Positions 7,679 to 14,768 of a stretch of DNA of 15,758 nt are shown here, piece by piece. The stretch lies in contig CAOKNI010000024.1 of NCBI GenBank assembly GCA_948470005.1, positions 1 through 15,758 of the forward strand. The letters are read 5' to 3'. The stretch comes from an uncultured Mycoplasmatota bacterium (lineage in GTDB: Bacteria > Bacillota_I > Bacilli_A > RF39 > UBA660). Both the position numbers and the translations under genes were made by a program. The notes below the pieces were generated by a model. The model was not told the DNA's origin and made no database searches. It was given only the letters and a program-made list of their open reading frames with translations. Positions within the stretch are counted from its first letter, which is position 1; each line of letters opens with the position of its first letter.

Positions 7679-7728
7679 AAGAATCGCCTTCCTAATAATT
7701 TTAGTTAAATTTAAATAAATTACTTAAG

Positions 7729-7757
7729 ATTATACATATAAATAAGCTAGAATGCAA
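7729..7757 (-). promoter_or_regulatory. Promoter of the unknown 177-residue gene
   Basis: -35 TTGCAT (7752-7757), 17-base spacer, -10 TATAAT (7729-7734). It starts about 20 bases after the upstream terminator. Confidence 0.7.
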
Positions 7758-7775
7758 GCAAAAGTTGCAGTGAAA

Positions 7776-7805
7776 AGAAAAAATATGCTTAATTAGCAGC
7801 ATATT
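7776..7805 (-). terminator. Intrinsic terminator of the unknown 141-residue gene
   Basis: Perfect 8-bp arms AATATGCT (7798-7805) and AGCATATT (7782-7789), 8-base loop, then a T run. The 5' arm begins 8 bases after the stop codon. Confidence 0.82.
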
Positions 7806-7813
7806 TCCTTAAA

Positions 7814-8236
7814 TTATTTGTTATCTTGTAACATATTTAATAAATCAATCTTAAATTTATCTTTTGAAGCATTAGCTTTCGATATCATAATTCCCTTATA
7901 AGTTGTAAGCTCACTCATATGTCCTTCAAGAAGAATCTTTGTTGGTGTAATCGTATCAAGCATTACTGTTCCTTCTTTTTTATAAACGGTATAAAATAAT
8001 TTTACTTCACCATGAACTTGTGTAAACATCTTATCACTTGGAAGTCTTAATTCATATTTTTCTGTTCCATCCTTTTTATTAGTACTTACAAGTTCTCCTA
8101 CAAAATTGCCATTACGTAAAGCTGGATAATAGTCAAAGTTCAACTTTTTAAAAGCAAGCATATTATACTTTTTTAAAGCTCTTTCTAACTTTTTAAACTC
8201 ATTTTCATTAATATAGTCTAAAATATAATCTTTCAT
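7814..8236 (-). CDS. Unknown 141-residue protein, likely well expressed
   Basis: Not recognised. Soluble and basic, with an N-terminal helical part (DYILDYINENEFKKLERALK, about 3-22) and a strand-rich middle (NGNFVGELVSTN, KYELRLPS, HGEVKLFYTVYKKEGTVMLD) that suggests a beta barrel or sheet. The end is a Lys/Asp-rich helix. ATG 8236 has GGGGGT 7 bases before it and is preferred over ATG 8251, which lies upstream of that site. It is monocistronic, bracketed by a perfect consensus promoter and a strong terminator, implying high expression. No motif indicates a reaction. Confidence 0.85.
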   Translation of the reverse strand: MKDYILDYINENEFKKLERALKKYNMLAFKKLNFDYYPALRNGNFVGELVSTNKKDGTEKYELRLPSDKMFTQVHGEVKLFYTVYKKEGTVMLDTITPTKILLEGHMSELTTYKGIMISKANASKDKFKIDLLNMLQDNK

Positions 8237-8268
8237 AATTTTAACCCCCATATTTCAATTACGAATAA

Positions 8269-8297
8269 ATTATAACACATTTCTAGGCTTTTGTCAA
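8269..8297 (-). promoter_or_regulatory. Perfect consensus promoter of the unknown 141-residue gene
   Basis: TTGACA (8292-8297), 17-base spacer, TATAAT (8269-8274): both hexamers match consensus exactly, with optimal spacing. Confidence 0.88.
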
Positions 8298-8364
8298 ATT
8301 TGCGTCAAAAAATTACAAAAGCAAGCAAAAGATATAGACATATATTTTCATTTATGCTAGTTTT

Positions 8365-8763
8365 TTACTTTAGCAACCATTTATCGTGTAAATCTTTAAA
8401 AATAAGCTTATCTACTGGCGAAATTATATCTAAATCTCTATAGGTAAGCCACCTTACTTCTTTTATTTCACTACTTGGCTTTATTTTACCATTAAACTTG
8501 GCCATATAACACGTCATTTTAACTAAAACTCCCTCTTTATGACCATGAGCTTGTGCTTCAAATATTCCATAATAATTTATAGTATCTGAAATTATATCAA
8601 TATCTAGTTCTTCTTTACATTCCCGAATTAAAGTATCATTATCACTTTCGCCTAATTCTCTTTTGCCTCCAGGAATATAATAAGTATCCTTGCCCTTTGA
8701 TAAAGAGCTAAGAATTTTACCATCTACTATATATAAAAAAGCTATTTTATCAATTATTTTCAT
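8365..8763 (-). CDS. Nudix hydrolase
   Basis: Hydrolyses a nucleoside diphosphate linked to another moiety; the substrate cannot be read from sequence. It has 132 residues, the size of a single-domain MutT-like enzyme. The Nudix box runs from G33 to I55: G33, E39, R47-E48, E51-E52 fit GX5EX7REUXEEXGU, with D54 in place of the usual Gly. Preceding YYIPGGKRE is the typical entry to the box. ATG follows the HAD gene stop directly (TAAATG) with AGGTGAT as ribosome site, so the two genes form an operon. No clear terminator follows. Confidence 0.93.
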   Translation of the reverse strand: MKIIDKIAFLYIVDGKILSSLSKGKDTYYIPGGKRELGESDNDTLIRECKEELDIDIISDTINYYGIFEAQAHGHKEGVLVKMTCYMAKFNGKIKPSSEIKEVRWLTYRDLDIISPVDKLIFKDLHDKWLLK

Positions 8764-9495
8764 TTAATCACCTAATTCTTTCTTCAAAAAGTCAAATATC
8801 TCTTGAAAATTATTAAACTGATATTTTGTGAGTTTATTTATTTCTTCACGGTCTTTATCAGCATATTTATCATAGATAGATACTACATCAATACCTGCCT
8901 TATTCGCTGCTTTTACACCTAATAATGAATCCTCTATAATTAAACAATCTTGCGCTTTTACTTTAAAATAATCAAGTATTTTATAATGCACTTCAGGATT
9001 AGGCTTTTTGTTGTTTACATTTTCTTTGGTTAAAATATAAGAAAACATCTTTTTAATATCTGCCTTATTTATAATATTTTTATTAAAATTTTTATAGACA
9101 TTCATCTAAATATTGGTTGTATTAGTTGCAAGAGCTAAAATATAACCTTTATCTTTTAAAAAGTGCAGAACTTTATCCGCATACGGCTTATAATCTATTT
9201 TATTTTTGATAAAATTATCCGAAATATCCCATCTCATATCCAAAATTTCTTTAGAAGTATAAGGAAGTTTAAATTCTTTTTGCAGAAAACTACAATACTC
9301 CAAATACATATCATCGCTATGGCATTTAGCCACAACATCATCTCTAAGTTCTCCAATATTTAAATCTTTAATTTTTTTATTAGTAAGTCTTTCTATCAAT
9401 ATTTCATCAATTTTATTCCATATACCAATCGAATCAATCAAAGTTCCTTCCAAATCAAATATAATAACTCTCTTTTTTTTAAATATATCATTCAT
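8764..9495 (-). pseudogene. HAD-superfamily hydrolase gene split by an in-frame TAG
   Basis: A beta-phosphoglucomutase/phosphatase-like HAD protein of about 242 codons. The same frame runs from ATG 9495 to TAA 8764-8766 but is cut by TAG at 9106-9108, between ...ATNTTNI and MNVYKNF. All HAD motifs survive: motif I FDLEGTLIDS (D14), motif II in LATNTT, the Lys of KKPNPE, and motif IV IIEDS with GVKAANKAG. Motif I has E16 where DxD enzymes carry the second Asp. The TAG is followed at once by ATG, so reinitiation could yield a C-terminal half, though no ribosome site is visible. Possible causes are one substitution (for example CAG to TAG), early decay or a consensus error. The start ATG 9495 has GGTG just upstream; TTG 9507 is an alternative. 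Confidence 0.8.
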
Positions 9496-9531
9496 CAGTA
9501 ACACCAAGTTAATTACACCTTAAATACCTAA

Positions 9532-9561
9532 ATAATAAAATCCATTTTTTTAAAATATCAA
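9532..9561 (-). promoter_or_regulatory. Promoter of the HAD-Nudix operon
   Basis: -35 TTGATA (9556-9561), 18-base spacer, -10 TATTAT (9532-9537). The -35 sits inside the T run of the upstream terminator. Confidence 0.5.
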
Positions 9562-9581
9562 AAAAACTGTCTAACTAACAG
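9560..9581 (-). terminator. Weak intrinsic terminator after the Smr gene
   Basis: Arms CTGT (9578-9581) and ACAG (9567-9570), extendable by a G-U pair, then seven T residues (9560-9566). The stop TAG (9575-9577) lies in the loop. Confidence 0.5.
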
Positions 9582-9838
9582 CCTTTCTTTAATTTTATAA
9601 TCGTAAGACCTGGATTAAATATATCAACCCGAAAAGAATCAACTTTCTTATTTTTCTTTAATAACTCATGAATTTTAATCTTTAAAATATCCGAACTTCT
9701 TCCATGGACTACGCCTATATATTCTTTTTGTAATTTAAAATTATCATTGATAAAATCTTCTAGGATAAAAACTACCGTATCTCTAGTCTCTCCATGAACA
9801 TTTAAAATTGGCGAAGAGCTACTAAACATTATTATCAT
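9575..9838 (-). CDS. Stand-alone Smr-domain protein
   Basis: The 87 residues are essentially one Smr domain, the nuclease-type module found at the end of MutS2. Visible marks are LNVHGET near the N-terminus (LDLHG motif), a helix DTVVFILEDFI, VVHGRSSDILK (the HGxG(S) loop, here HGRSSD), a helix IKIHELLKK, then DSFRVDIFNPGLTIIKL, the closing strand pair. Known Smr domains nick or bind nucleic acid, and some act on stalled ribosome complexes; the substrate here is unknown. The start is ATG 9838 or ATG 9829 (ATGATAATAATG), both overlapping the pfkB end, with no clear ribosome site, so translation is probably coupled to pfkB. Confidence 0.8.
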   Translation of the reverse strand: MIIMFSSSSPILNVHGETRDTVVFILEDFINDNFKLQKEYIGVVHGRSSDILKIKIHELLKKNKKVDSFRVDIFNPGLTIIKLKKGC

Positions 9839-10925
9839 TACTACTTGGCGCTACCACCGGTATAGTCGCACCACCTACCGTAAAAGTAGGAACTGTTACG
9901 TTTTCAGCTTCATTTAAGCTAGGCATCTTGAATGTTGCTGCGTCTGGAATTTCTGGAAGTGTATTTATTTCTTTTTTAACCTCTTCCTGAATCGGCTCTT
10001 CTTCCTGAACAGGTGTTGGGCTAAACTTTTTATTATAATAATTTATAACTTCTTTAATTGTGGGAATAGAGGTTTTGCCACCGATTTTGCTTACTGATAA
10101 ACCCGCCGCAATATTAGAATAAGTAATAGTTTTTTCCATATCAAACCCATTAGCAAGACAGTAAGCAAAGGCTCCATGAAATATATCACCAGAGCAACTT
10201 GGGTCAACTACTTCTGTTTTAATACCAGGCATAATTCTAATTTCTCCGTTTACCGAATACATTGCTCCCATCTCTTCTAAAGTTACGACAATTTCATTAT
10301 TAGGATACTTATCTTTAAGTTTCTTATATACATTTACAAGGGTTGCCGAATTATTATAATCAATTTTAAGACCACTAACTGCTTCCGCAAAGCCTTTTGA
10401 ACATACGATATATTTAACGTATTTACATAATTCCAACAAATCCTTATTAACTCTTCCAGCATCAACAATGCTTATAGCATTAGGGAATTTATTTAATGCA
10501 TTAATAGTTGCTGCATATTCTTTAGCATCAGAAAAAATTACATCCGGAGTTATATTATATTCATATTTTTTTAACTGCGGTTGAGTTGCTCCTACTACAT
10601 CAAATCTTGTTCTTGTTCCCTTTTTCTTATTAACTAAAATAATTGATACTGGCGTACCTACTTCATATGAATTTTCAACAAATTCCGTCTTAACTGTTGC
10701 TTGTTCTAACTCTTTTTTTATTTTAGTTCCATAATCATCTGAGCCTAAAACACCTGCAAAATATGAAATTTCTCCCCATCTTCCTAAAAGATATGCAACA
10801 TTAGCTGCCGAGCCTCCACCAGCTTCTATTTTTTCGCTTAAAAAATATTTTGTTCCTTCTACCGGATACTCGTCAACAGGGCAAGTAATATCATAACTAG
10901 CCGCACCAATACTTAATATCGTCAT
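9822..10925 (-). CDS. PfkB-family carbohydrate/nucleoside kinase with disordered C-terminal tail
   Basis: Ribokinase-fold kinase phosphorylating a sugar or nucleoside hydroxyl; the substrate is not clear. Of 367 residues, about 1-300 form the fold. The N-terminal signature EAGGGSAANVA (34-44) and the C-terminal signature DPSCSGDIFHGAFAY (241-255) are present, with catalytic base D247. The usual GAGD anion-hole motif reads CSGD. Residues about 302-367 are a Pro/Glu-rich then Thr/Val-rich tail (VQEEEPIQEEVKKE) with no domain, unusual for PfkB. ATG 10925 is supported by AAGGTG 6 bases upstream; GTG 10934 is an alternative. It overlaps the Smr gene by 17 or 8 bases. Confidence 0.9.
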   Translation of the reverse strand: MTILSIGAASYDITCPVDEYPVEGTKYFLSEKIEAGGGSAANVAYLLGRWGEISYFAGVLGSDDYGTKIKKELEQATVKTEFVENSYEVGTPVSIILVNKKKGTRTRFDVVGATQPQLKKYEYNITPDVIFSDAKEYAATINALNKFPNAISIVDAGRVNKDLLELCKYVKYIVCSKGFAEAVSGLKIDYNNSATLVNVYKKLKDKYPNNEIVVTLEEMGAMYSVNGEIRIMPGIKTEVVDPSCSGDIFHGAFAYCLANGFDMEKTITYSNIAAGLSVSKIGGKTSIPTIKEVINYYNKKFSPTPVQEEEPIQEEVKKEINTLPEIPDAATFKMPSLNEAENVTVPTFTVGGATIPVVAPSSNDNNV

Positions 10926-10950
10926 AGCTTGCACCTTCCTATTCTAATTA

Positions 10951-10959
10951 ATCATACCA
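10951..10959 (-). promoter_or_regulatory. Extended -10 promoter of pfkB-smr
   Basis: TGG-TATGAT (-10 at 10951-10956) with a poor -35 (TTTATT at 17 bases). It lies directly after the alaS terminator. Confidence 0.45.
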
Positions 10960-10969
10960 TATTTTTTCT

Positions 10970-11001
10970 AAAAAATAAAGGTCTATTCTAAAATAGCCTT
11001 T
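10970..11001 (-). terminator. Intrinsic terminator overlapping the alaS stop codon
   Basis: AAAGG-CTATT pairs with AATAG-A-CCTTT (one bulged A) around a TTAG loop, arms 10992-11001 and 10977-10987, then a T-rich tail. The alaS TAG (10983-10985) lies in the 3' arm. Confidence 0.75.
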
Positions 11002-12734
11002 ATTCGTCTCACTCCTGCACTAGATGCTTCTTCTTTTTTTATTCTAAATGTTCCCAGTTCTCCTGTACTTTTAACATGAGGACCACCGCAAATTTCTTTC
11101 GAAACATCACCAATACTATACACATTTACTACATCAGCATATTTTTCTATAAACATTGCTTCTGCTCCGGAATTTATTGCTTCTTCTTTACTCATCGTTT
11201 CCATTACTACAGGCATATCAGCTTTAATCCACTCATTAACTATATTTTCAACTTGCATTTTTTCATCATCTGTAAGTTTATGGTCACAAGAAAAATCAAA
11301 ACGCATTCTCTCAACTGTAATATTACTTCCTCTTTGGTGAACATATTCACCAATTACTTTTTTTAAAGCCGCATTAAGTAAGTGAGTCGCCGTATGATAT
11401 TTAGTTTCAATTTCACCCGTTCCTGCTAAGCCACCTTTAAATTTGCCTGCTGAAGCTGTTCTAGATAATTCTTGATGTTTTCTAAATTTCTCATTAAAAC
11501 CATCTATATCTACATTTAGGTTATGTTCACTAGCCATTTCCACTGTAAGTTCAATTGGAAAACCATATGTATCATAAAGTTTAAAAGCATTATCTTTATC
11601 AATCATTTTCCCATCAAGATGCTGCAATAATTTATCAAACTCTCTTAATCCTTTTTCTAAAGTTTTATTAAATTTTACCGTTTCATTTTTAAGTACTTCT
11701 AAAACCTTATCTTTATTATTTTTTATTTCTTGATAATAATTTTCATACTTTTTAATAACTTCTATTGCTATTTTTCTTATCCAGTCTGAATTCATATCTA
11801 TTTCTAACTTTTTAGCATGTCTAATTGCTCTTCTAATGAGTCTCCTTAAAATATAGCCTTGGTCTGTATTACTTGGTATTATCCCTGCTTCATCCGCACT
11901 TATAAAAACGCTAGTTCTTATATGGTCAGCGATTATTCTCATGCTAGTTTCGTTACCTTTATAAGATTTACCGCTCACTTCTTCAATTTTTGCGATAATC
12001 TCTTTCCAAATTGAAGTTTGGTAATTATCGTTAACTCCCTCTAAAACAGAAACTATTCTTTCATAACCCATTCCCGTGTCCACATTTTTTTGCTCAAGTT
12101 CTGTTATTGAGCCATCCATATTTTTACGATATTCCATAAAAACATTATTCCATATTTCCACCCATCGCTCATCATTTGGGTCAAATTTTTCTGGCACTTC
12201 ATCGTCACTTCTAAAATAAAATATTTCTGTATCTCCACCACATGGGCCAGCATCACCTGCTATCCAAAAATTATCATCTTCTCCTAAATAAACTATTCTT
12301 TCACGTGGTATACCAAGACGATGCCAAACATCCGCGGATACCTCATCTCTTGGAATATCTTCATTACCTAGAAATACACTAACTGCTAATTTCTTCGGTG
12401 AAATATTTAGAACCTTCGTTAAAAACTCAAAGCTATAAGAAATACTTTCTTCTTTAAAATAATCTCCTAAACTCCAATTACCAAGCATTTCAAAAAAAGT
12501 ATGATGTGTCTTATCTCCTACACTATCTAAATCTGTTAGTCTCACACATTTTTGATAATCACAAAGTCTAGCTCCCTCTGGATGTTTTTTTCCTAATAAA
12601 TAAGGAATTAAAGGTTGCATTCCGGCTGTATTAAATAAAACAGAAGGATCATTTTCTGGAATAAGAGGCGCACTTGGAATTTGGACATGTCCCTTGCTTA
12701 CAAAATATTTTATAAACTCATCTTTCACATTCAT
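10983..12734 (-). CDS. alaS: Alanyl-tRNA synthetase, short form lacking beta-barrel and C-Ala domains
   Basis: Charges tRNA-Ala. It has 583 residues against roughly 850-900 in most bacteria. The class II catalytic core occupies about 1-240 (FNTAGMQPLIPYLLG, GDKTHHTFFEMLGNWSLGDY, AGPCGGDTEIFYF, NVDTGMGYERI). The helical tRNA-recognition region runs to about 430. The editing domain follows with H447-x3-H451 (YHTATHLL) and C549/H553 (EICGGPH), all four metal ligands present. Two parts are missing: the beta-barrel segment normally between the tRNA domain and the editing domain is reduced to about ten residues (436-445), and everything after the editing domain (the DHHA1/C-Ala region) is absent. 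The frame ends cleanly at TAG within a terminator, so this is a compact enzyme rather than a truncation. Its ATG overlaps the kinase stop (TAATG). Confidence 0.95.
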   Translation of the reverse strand: MNVKDEFIKYFVSKGHVQIPSAPLIPENDPSVLFNTAGMQPLIPYLLGKKHPEGARLCDYQKCVRLTDLDSVGDKTHHTFFEMLGNWSLGDYFKEESISYSFEFLTKVLNISPKKLAVSVFLGNEDIPRDEVSADVWHRLGIPRERIVYLGEDDNFWIAGDAGPCGGDTEIFYFRSDDEVPEKFDPNDERWVEIWNNVFMEYRKNMDGSITELEQKNVDTGMGYERIVSVLEGVNDNYQTSIWKEIIAKIEEVSGKSYKGNETSMRIIADHIRTSVFISADEAGIIPSNTDQGYILRRLIRRAIRHAKKLEIDMNSDWIRKIAIEVIKKYENYYQEIKNNKDKVLEVLKNETVKFNKTLEKGLREFDKLLQHLDGKMIDKDNAFKLYDTYGFPIELTVEMASEHNLNVDIDGFNEKFRKHQELSRTASAGKFKGGLAGTGEIETKYHTATHLLNAALKKVIGEYVHQRGSNITVERMRFDFSCDHKLTDDEKMQVENIVNEWIKADMPVVMETMSKEEAINSGAEAMFIEKYADVVNVYSIGDVSKEICGGPHVKSTGELGTFRIKKEEASSAGVRRIKAILE

Positions 12735-13264
12735 TATTTATCACTTCTTTCTAAGAAAGCTATAACTTTATTATCCAAAACATTAATATTATCATTTGTA
12801 ATTGTTATATCAAAATTACTATAATTTTCTAAAGCTGTCTCTGTTTCATGCATTTGCTCTTCTACTGTTAAATCACTCGCTTCAAACTGATTAATTACAT
12901 AAATCGTTGCAACATCTTTATACATTTTTTTAAATTCTTCAATTTCGATAGGAAGTCTTACGTCATTTATAATAACTATATCATAATATAATTCATAAAC
13001 TCTTATATCATCAATTAATCTATCAATAAAGAATTTGGGCTTTGCCATATTTTCCCTAATTGTTATCCCTAAATCTTGTAAAAATTTCCGAGGCTTTGGA
13101 TTTTCTCCCTTCCAACCTAAAATTTCTCGTGCATACATCTTTAAATACTTACTAAATTGAGTCTCAATAACTCTTTTACCTAAGGACAAATAATATTCTT
13201 TAATAATCTTTGAAACCACACCCTTCCCAGAGCCTGATTTACCTGCGACTAAATAAATTTTCAT
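12734..13264 (-). CDS. P-loop nucleotide kinase, deoxynucleoside-monophosphate-kinase-like
   Basis: 176 residues beginning MKIYLVAGKSGSGKG, with a Walker A loop at 8-15. The segment AREILGWKGENPKPRKFLQDLG and the later IVIINDVRLPIEIEEFK resemble phage and bacterial dNMP kinase-like proteins, where a D-R-x-P-x-E motif follows the third strand. The C-terminal part has Glu-rich EEQMHETETALENY and a strand-plus-helix end. It probably phosphorylates a small nucleotide-like substrate, but the exact one is open; dephospho-CoA kinase-like activity cannot be excluded. The start at ATG 13264 is set by AGGTGA 6 bases upstream (GTG 13273 lies within that site). It is the first gene of a two-gene operon with alaS. 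Confidence 0.8.
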   Translation of the reverse strand: MKIYLVAGKSGSGKGVVSKIIKEYYLSLGKRVIETQFSKYLKMYAREILGWKGENPKPRKFLQDLGITIRENMAKPKFFIDRLIDDIRVYELYYDIVIINDVRLPIEIEEFKKMYKDVATIYVINQFEASDLTVEEQMHETETALENYSNFDITITNDNINVLDNKVIAFLERSDK

Positions 13265-13282
13265 TAAAATCACCTATTAAAA

Positions 13283-13291
13283 ATTATACCA
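13283..13291 (-). promoter_or_regulatory. Extended -10 promoter of kinase-alaS
   Basis: TGG-TATAAT, perfect -10 (13283-13288) with TGn extension and no good -35. Confidence 0.55.
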
Positions 13292-13303
13292 TTATTTTAC
13301 ATC

Positions 13304-13335
13304 AAAAAAAAGAAGTTTTAATTTATTTCTTCTTT
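13304..13335 (-). terminator. Intrinsic terminator after the PIG-L pseudogene
   Basis: Arms AAAGAAG (13329-13335) and CTTCTTT (13309-13315), 13-base loop, T run 13304-13311. It begins at the stop codon of the reconstructed frame, which supports that reconstruction. Confidence 0.65.
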
Positions 13336-14065
13336 AATCTTTATACCAATCATTATAGCTTAAAAATTTTTCATATTTAAACATTTGCTGATGTTTTTTA
13401 GCTGAACTTTTTTGCGAAACATAATATTTTTTTATTAAATTTACTTTTATCTTTTACTAAAGAAGTAACAATTTGATTAGTAATTTTATGATTTTTATGA
13501 CCGTACTCCCCATCGGGATTATGAGTAACAAGCATTTCCAAGTTTTTACTATTTATTACATTTTGTAAATCTTGAGTAAGATATCCCATGGTGAGCCAAT
13601 TAAATTTTTCTAAATCATCAATTGCTCTTGGATATCCGAGCATTATATATTTATCGTCTAATCTTTTTAAAACTGTTTCAAAATCTATTTTCCGATTTTC
13701 GTCCAAACTGCATATCACGCAAACAACTAAATATTTATCTTGAAGTAAATGCCATCCGGCCTAAAATATTTCATCATCAGGATGGATTGTAATCATTAAC
13801 TTATTATATCCCATTAAATCTAATTTTTCTAATTCTGGTAATGTTTTAGTTCCCTCGTTTGTATTATCATACACTATTCTTGTCGGTGCTTCTTCTTTAT
13901 TTTGCAAAAAATTGATTTTATCTTGCATATCTTTTATAACATCTTTTCTTCTTGTTTCTGCCTCTTTTAATTTTACATCCATTTTATTAAGACTACTCAA
14001 AAGATATTTAGAAACACCACTCAAGCATAAACATAAACAAACTAAACCTACTACATTTTTTTCAT
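13334..14065 (-). pseudogene. PIG-L (LmbE-type) deacetylase gene with three lesions
   Basis: Zinc-dependent N-acetylglucosaminyl-type deacetylase family. The ancestral gene is still readable. (a) ATG 14065 with AAGG upstream, then a run of seven A; eight would continue as MKKNVVGLVCLCLCL, a membrane anchor, into the long frame. (b) Residues rich in Lys/Glu lead to MITIHPDDEIF, the zinc-binding HPDDE. (c) TAG 13761-13763 interrupts; the same frame resumes as AGWHLLQDKYLVVCVICSLDENR and later THNPDGEYGHKNHK, the second metal motif. (d) After LCFAKK, removing one A from the A6 run (T6, 13408-13413) restores ...SSAKKHQQMFKYEKFLSYND and WYKD to TAA 13334-13336. The TAG replaces what may have been TGG. 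The gene has its own promoter and terminator. Either it is decaying or the consensus has several errors. Confidence 0.8.
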
Positions 14066-14089
14066 ACTTCTTACCTTACTCTCAAATTT

Positions 14090-14098
14090 ATTATACCA
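14090..14098 (-). promoter_or_regulatory. Extended -10 promoter of the PIG-L gene
   Basis: TGG-TATAAT with -10 at 14090-14095. The -35 region is not consensus and is covered by an inverted repeat at 14100-14116. Confidence 0.5.
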
Positions 14099-14099
14099 C

Positions 14100-14116
14100 T
14101 TTACTATTTTAGTAAA
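14100..14116. repeat. Palindrome in the PIG-L promoter
   Basis: TTTACTATTTTAGTAAA: perfect 6-bp arms around a 5-base centre, placed directly upstream of the -10. It resembles an operator in size and position, but the low complexity makes chance possible. Confidence 0.4.
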
Positions 14117-14173
14117 CTATTTTAAGCCAGCAACCGCTTTGCTTTCTTTAAAACGTGCAATTTCCTATTAGAC

Positions 14174-14202
14174 AAAAAAAGAACTTATAATTATTTAAGT
14201 TC
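14174..14202 (-). terminator. Intrinsic terminator overlapping the rplT stop codon
   Basis: Arms GAACTTA (14196-14202) and TAAGTTC (14181-14187), 8-base loop including the TAA stop, then seven T residues (14174-14180). Confidence 0.85.
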
Positions 14203-14754
14203 CTTTAAAAGCTCATCTTTTTTCATGGTTGAGTAACCTTTAATACCCTTTTCTTTGGCAACTACTTTAAGCTCAGCTAAAGTCATTTTACTATAATCTT
14301 TTGCTTCTTCTTTTTTTACCTCTGTCTTATTTTCAGTTACTTTCTTCTCTGTACTTTCAGTCTTCTTAGACTCAGCCTTAGCTGGTTTTATTGTCTTTCC
14401 TTCTAAAGCAGACCTACTAATTTTAACTAATTCTTGGAATGCCTTTTCATCATTAATAGCCATTTCACTTAACATTTTACGATTAATTTCAATTCCTGCT
14501 TTTGCAAGACCATTCATAAATTTAGAATAACTAATATCATTCATTCGGCATGCTGCATTAATTCTTGTTATCCAAAGTTTACGAAAGTTTCTTTTATTAG
14601 CTTTACGATCACGATAAGCATAAGCTCCGCTATGAAATAATTGTTCTTGTGCTGTCTTATATAATCTATGCTTACTTCCAAAATATCCTTTAGCTTCTTT
14701 TAAAACTTTTCTTCTACGTGTTTTAGAAACAGTTCCACCTTTAACTCTTGTCAT
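14191..14754 (-). CDS. rplT: Ribosomal protein L20 with C-terminal Rho_N-like extension
   Basis: Large-subunit protein essential for early 50S assembly and, in Bacillota, repressor of its own operon through the leader RNA. Residues 1 to about 118 are canonical L20 ([37 protein letters not shown]). Normal L20 ends near residue 118; this one has 187. Residues about 119-153 are a Lys/Glu/Thr linker. Residues about 154-187 ([17 protein letters not shown], then [14 protein letters not shown]) match the Rho N-terminal / SAP-like helical module known to contact nucleic acid. The frame is continuous and ends inside a terminator, so the extension is genuine. GGGAGG precedes ATG. Third gene of infC-rpmI-rplT. 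Confidence 0.96.
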   Translation of the reverse strand: MTRVKGGTVSKTRRRKVLKEAKGYFGSKHRLYKTAQEQLFHSGAYAYRDRKANKRNFRKLWITRINAACRMNDISYSKFMNGLAKAGIEINRKMLSEMAINDEKAFQELVKISRSALEGKTIKPAKAESKKTESTEKKVTENKTEVKKEEAKDYSKMTLAELKVVAKEKGIKGYSTMKKDELLKELK

Positions 14755-14768
14755 ATTTTAACCTCCCA

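Noticed and set aside
9575..10925. PfkB-Smr fusion split by a frameshift
   Set aside because: PfkB ends with TAG-TAG, the Smr gene has its own ATG codons and a complete domain, and overlapping coupled genes are common in this window.
9106..13763. UAG recoded as an amino acid, suggested by two in-frame TAG codons in HAD and PIG-L
   Set aside because: Seven genes end naturally at TAG, several within or just before terminators. The TAG at 2174-2176 is in frame with serS and separated from it by a ribosome site, so UAG works as a stop. PIG-L also has frameshifts.
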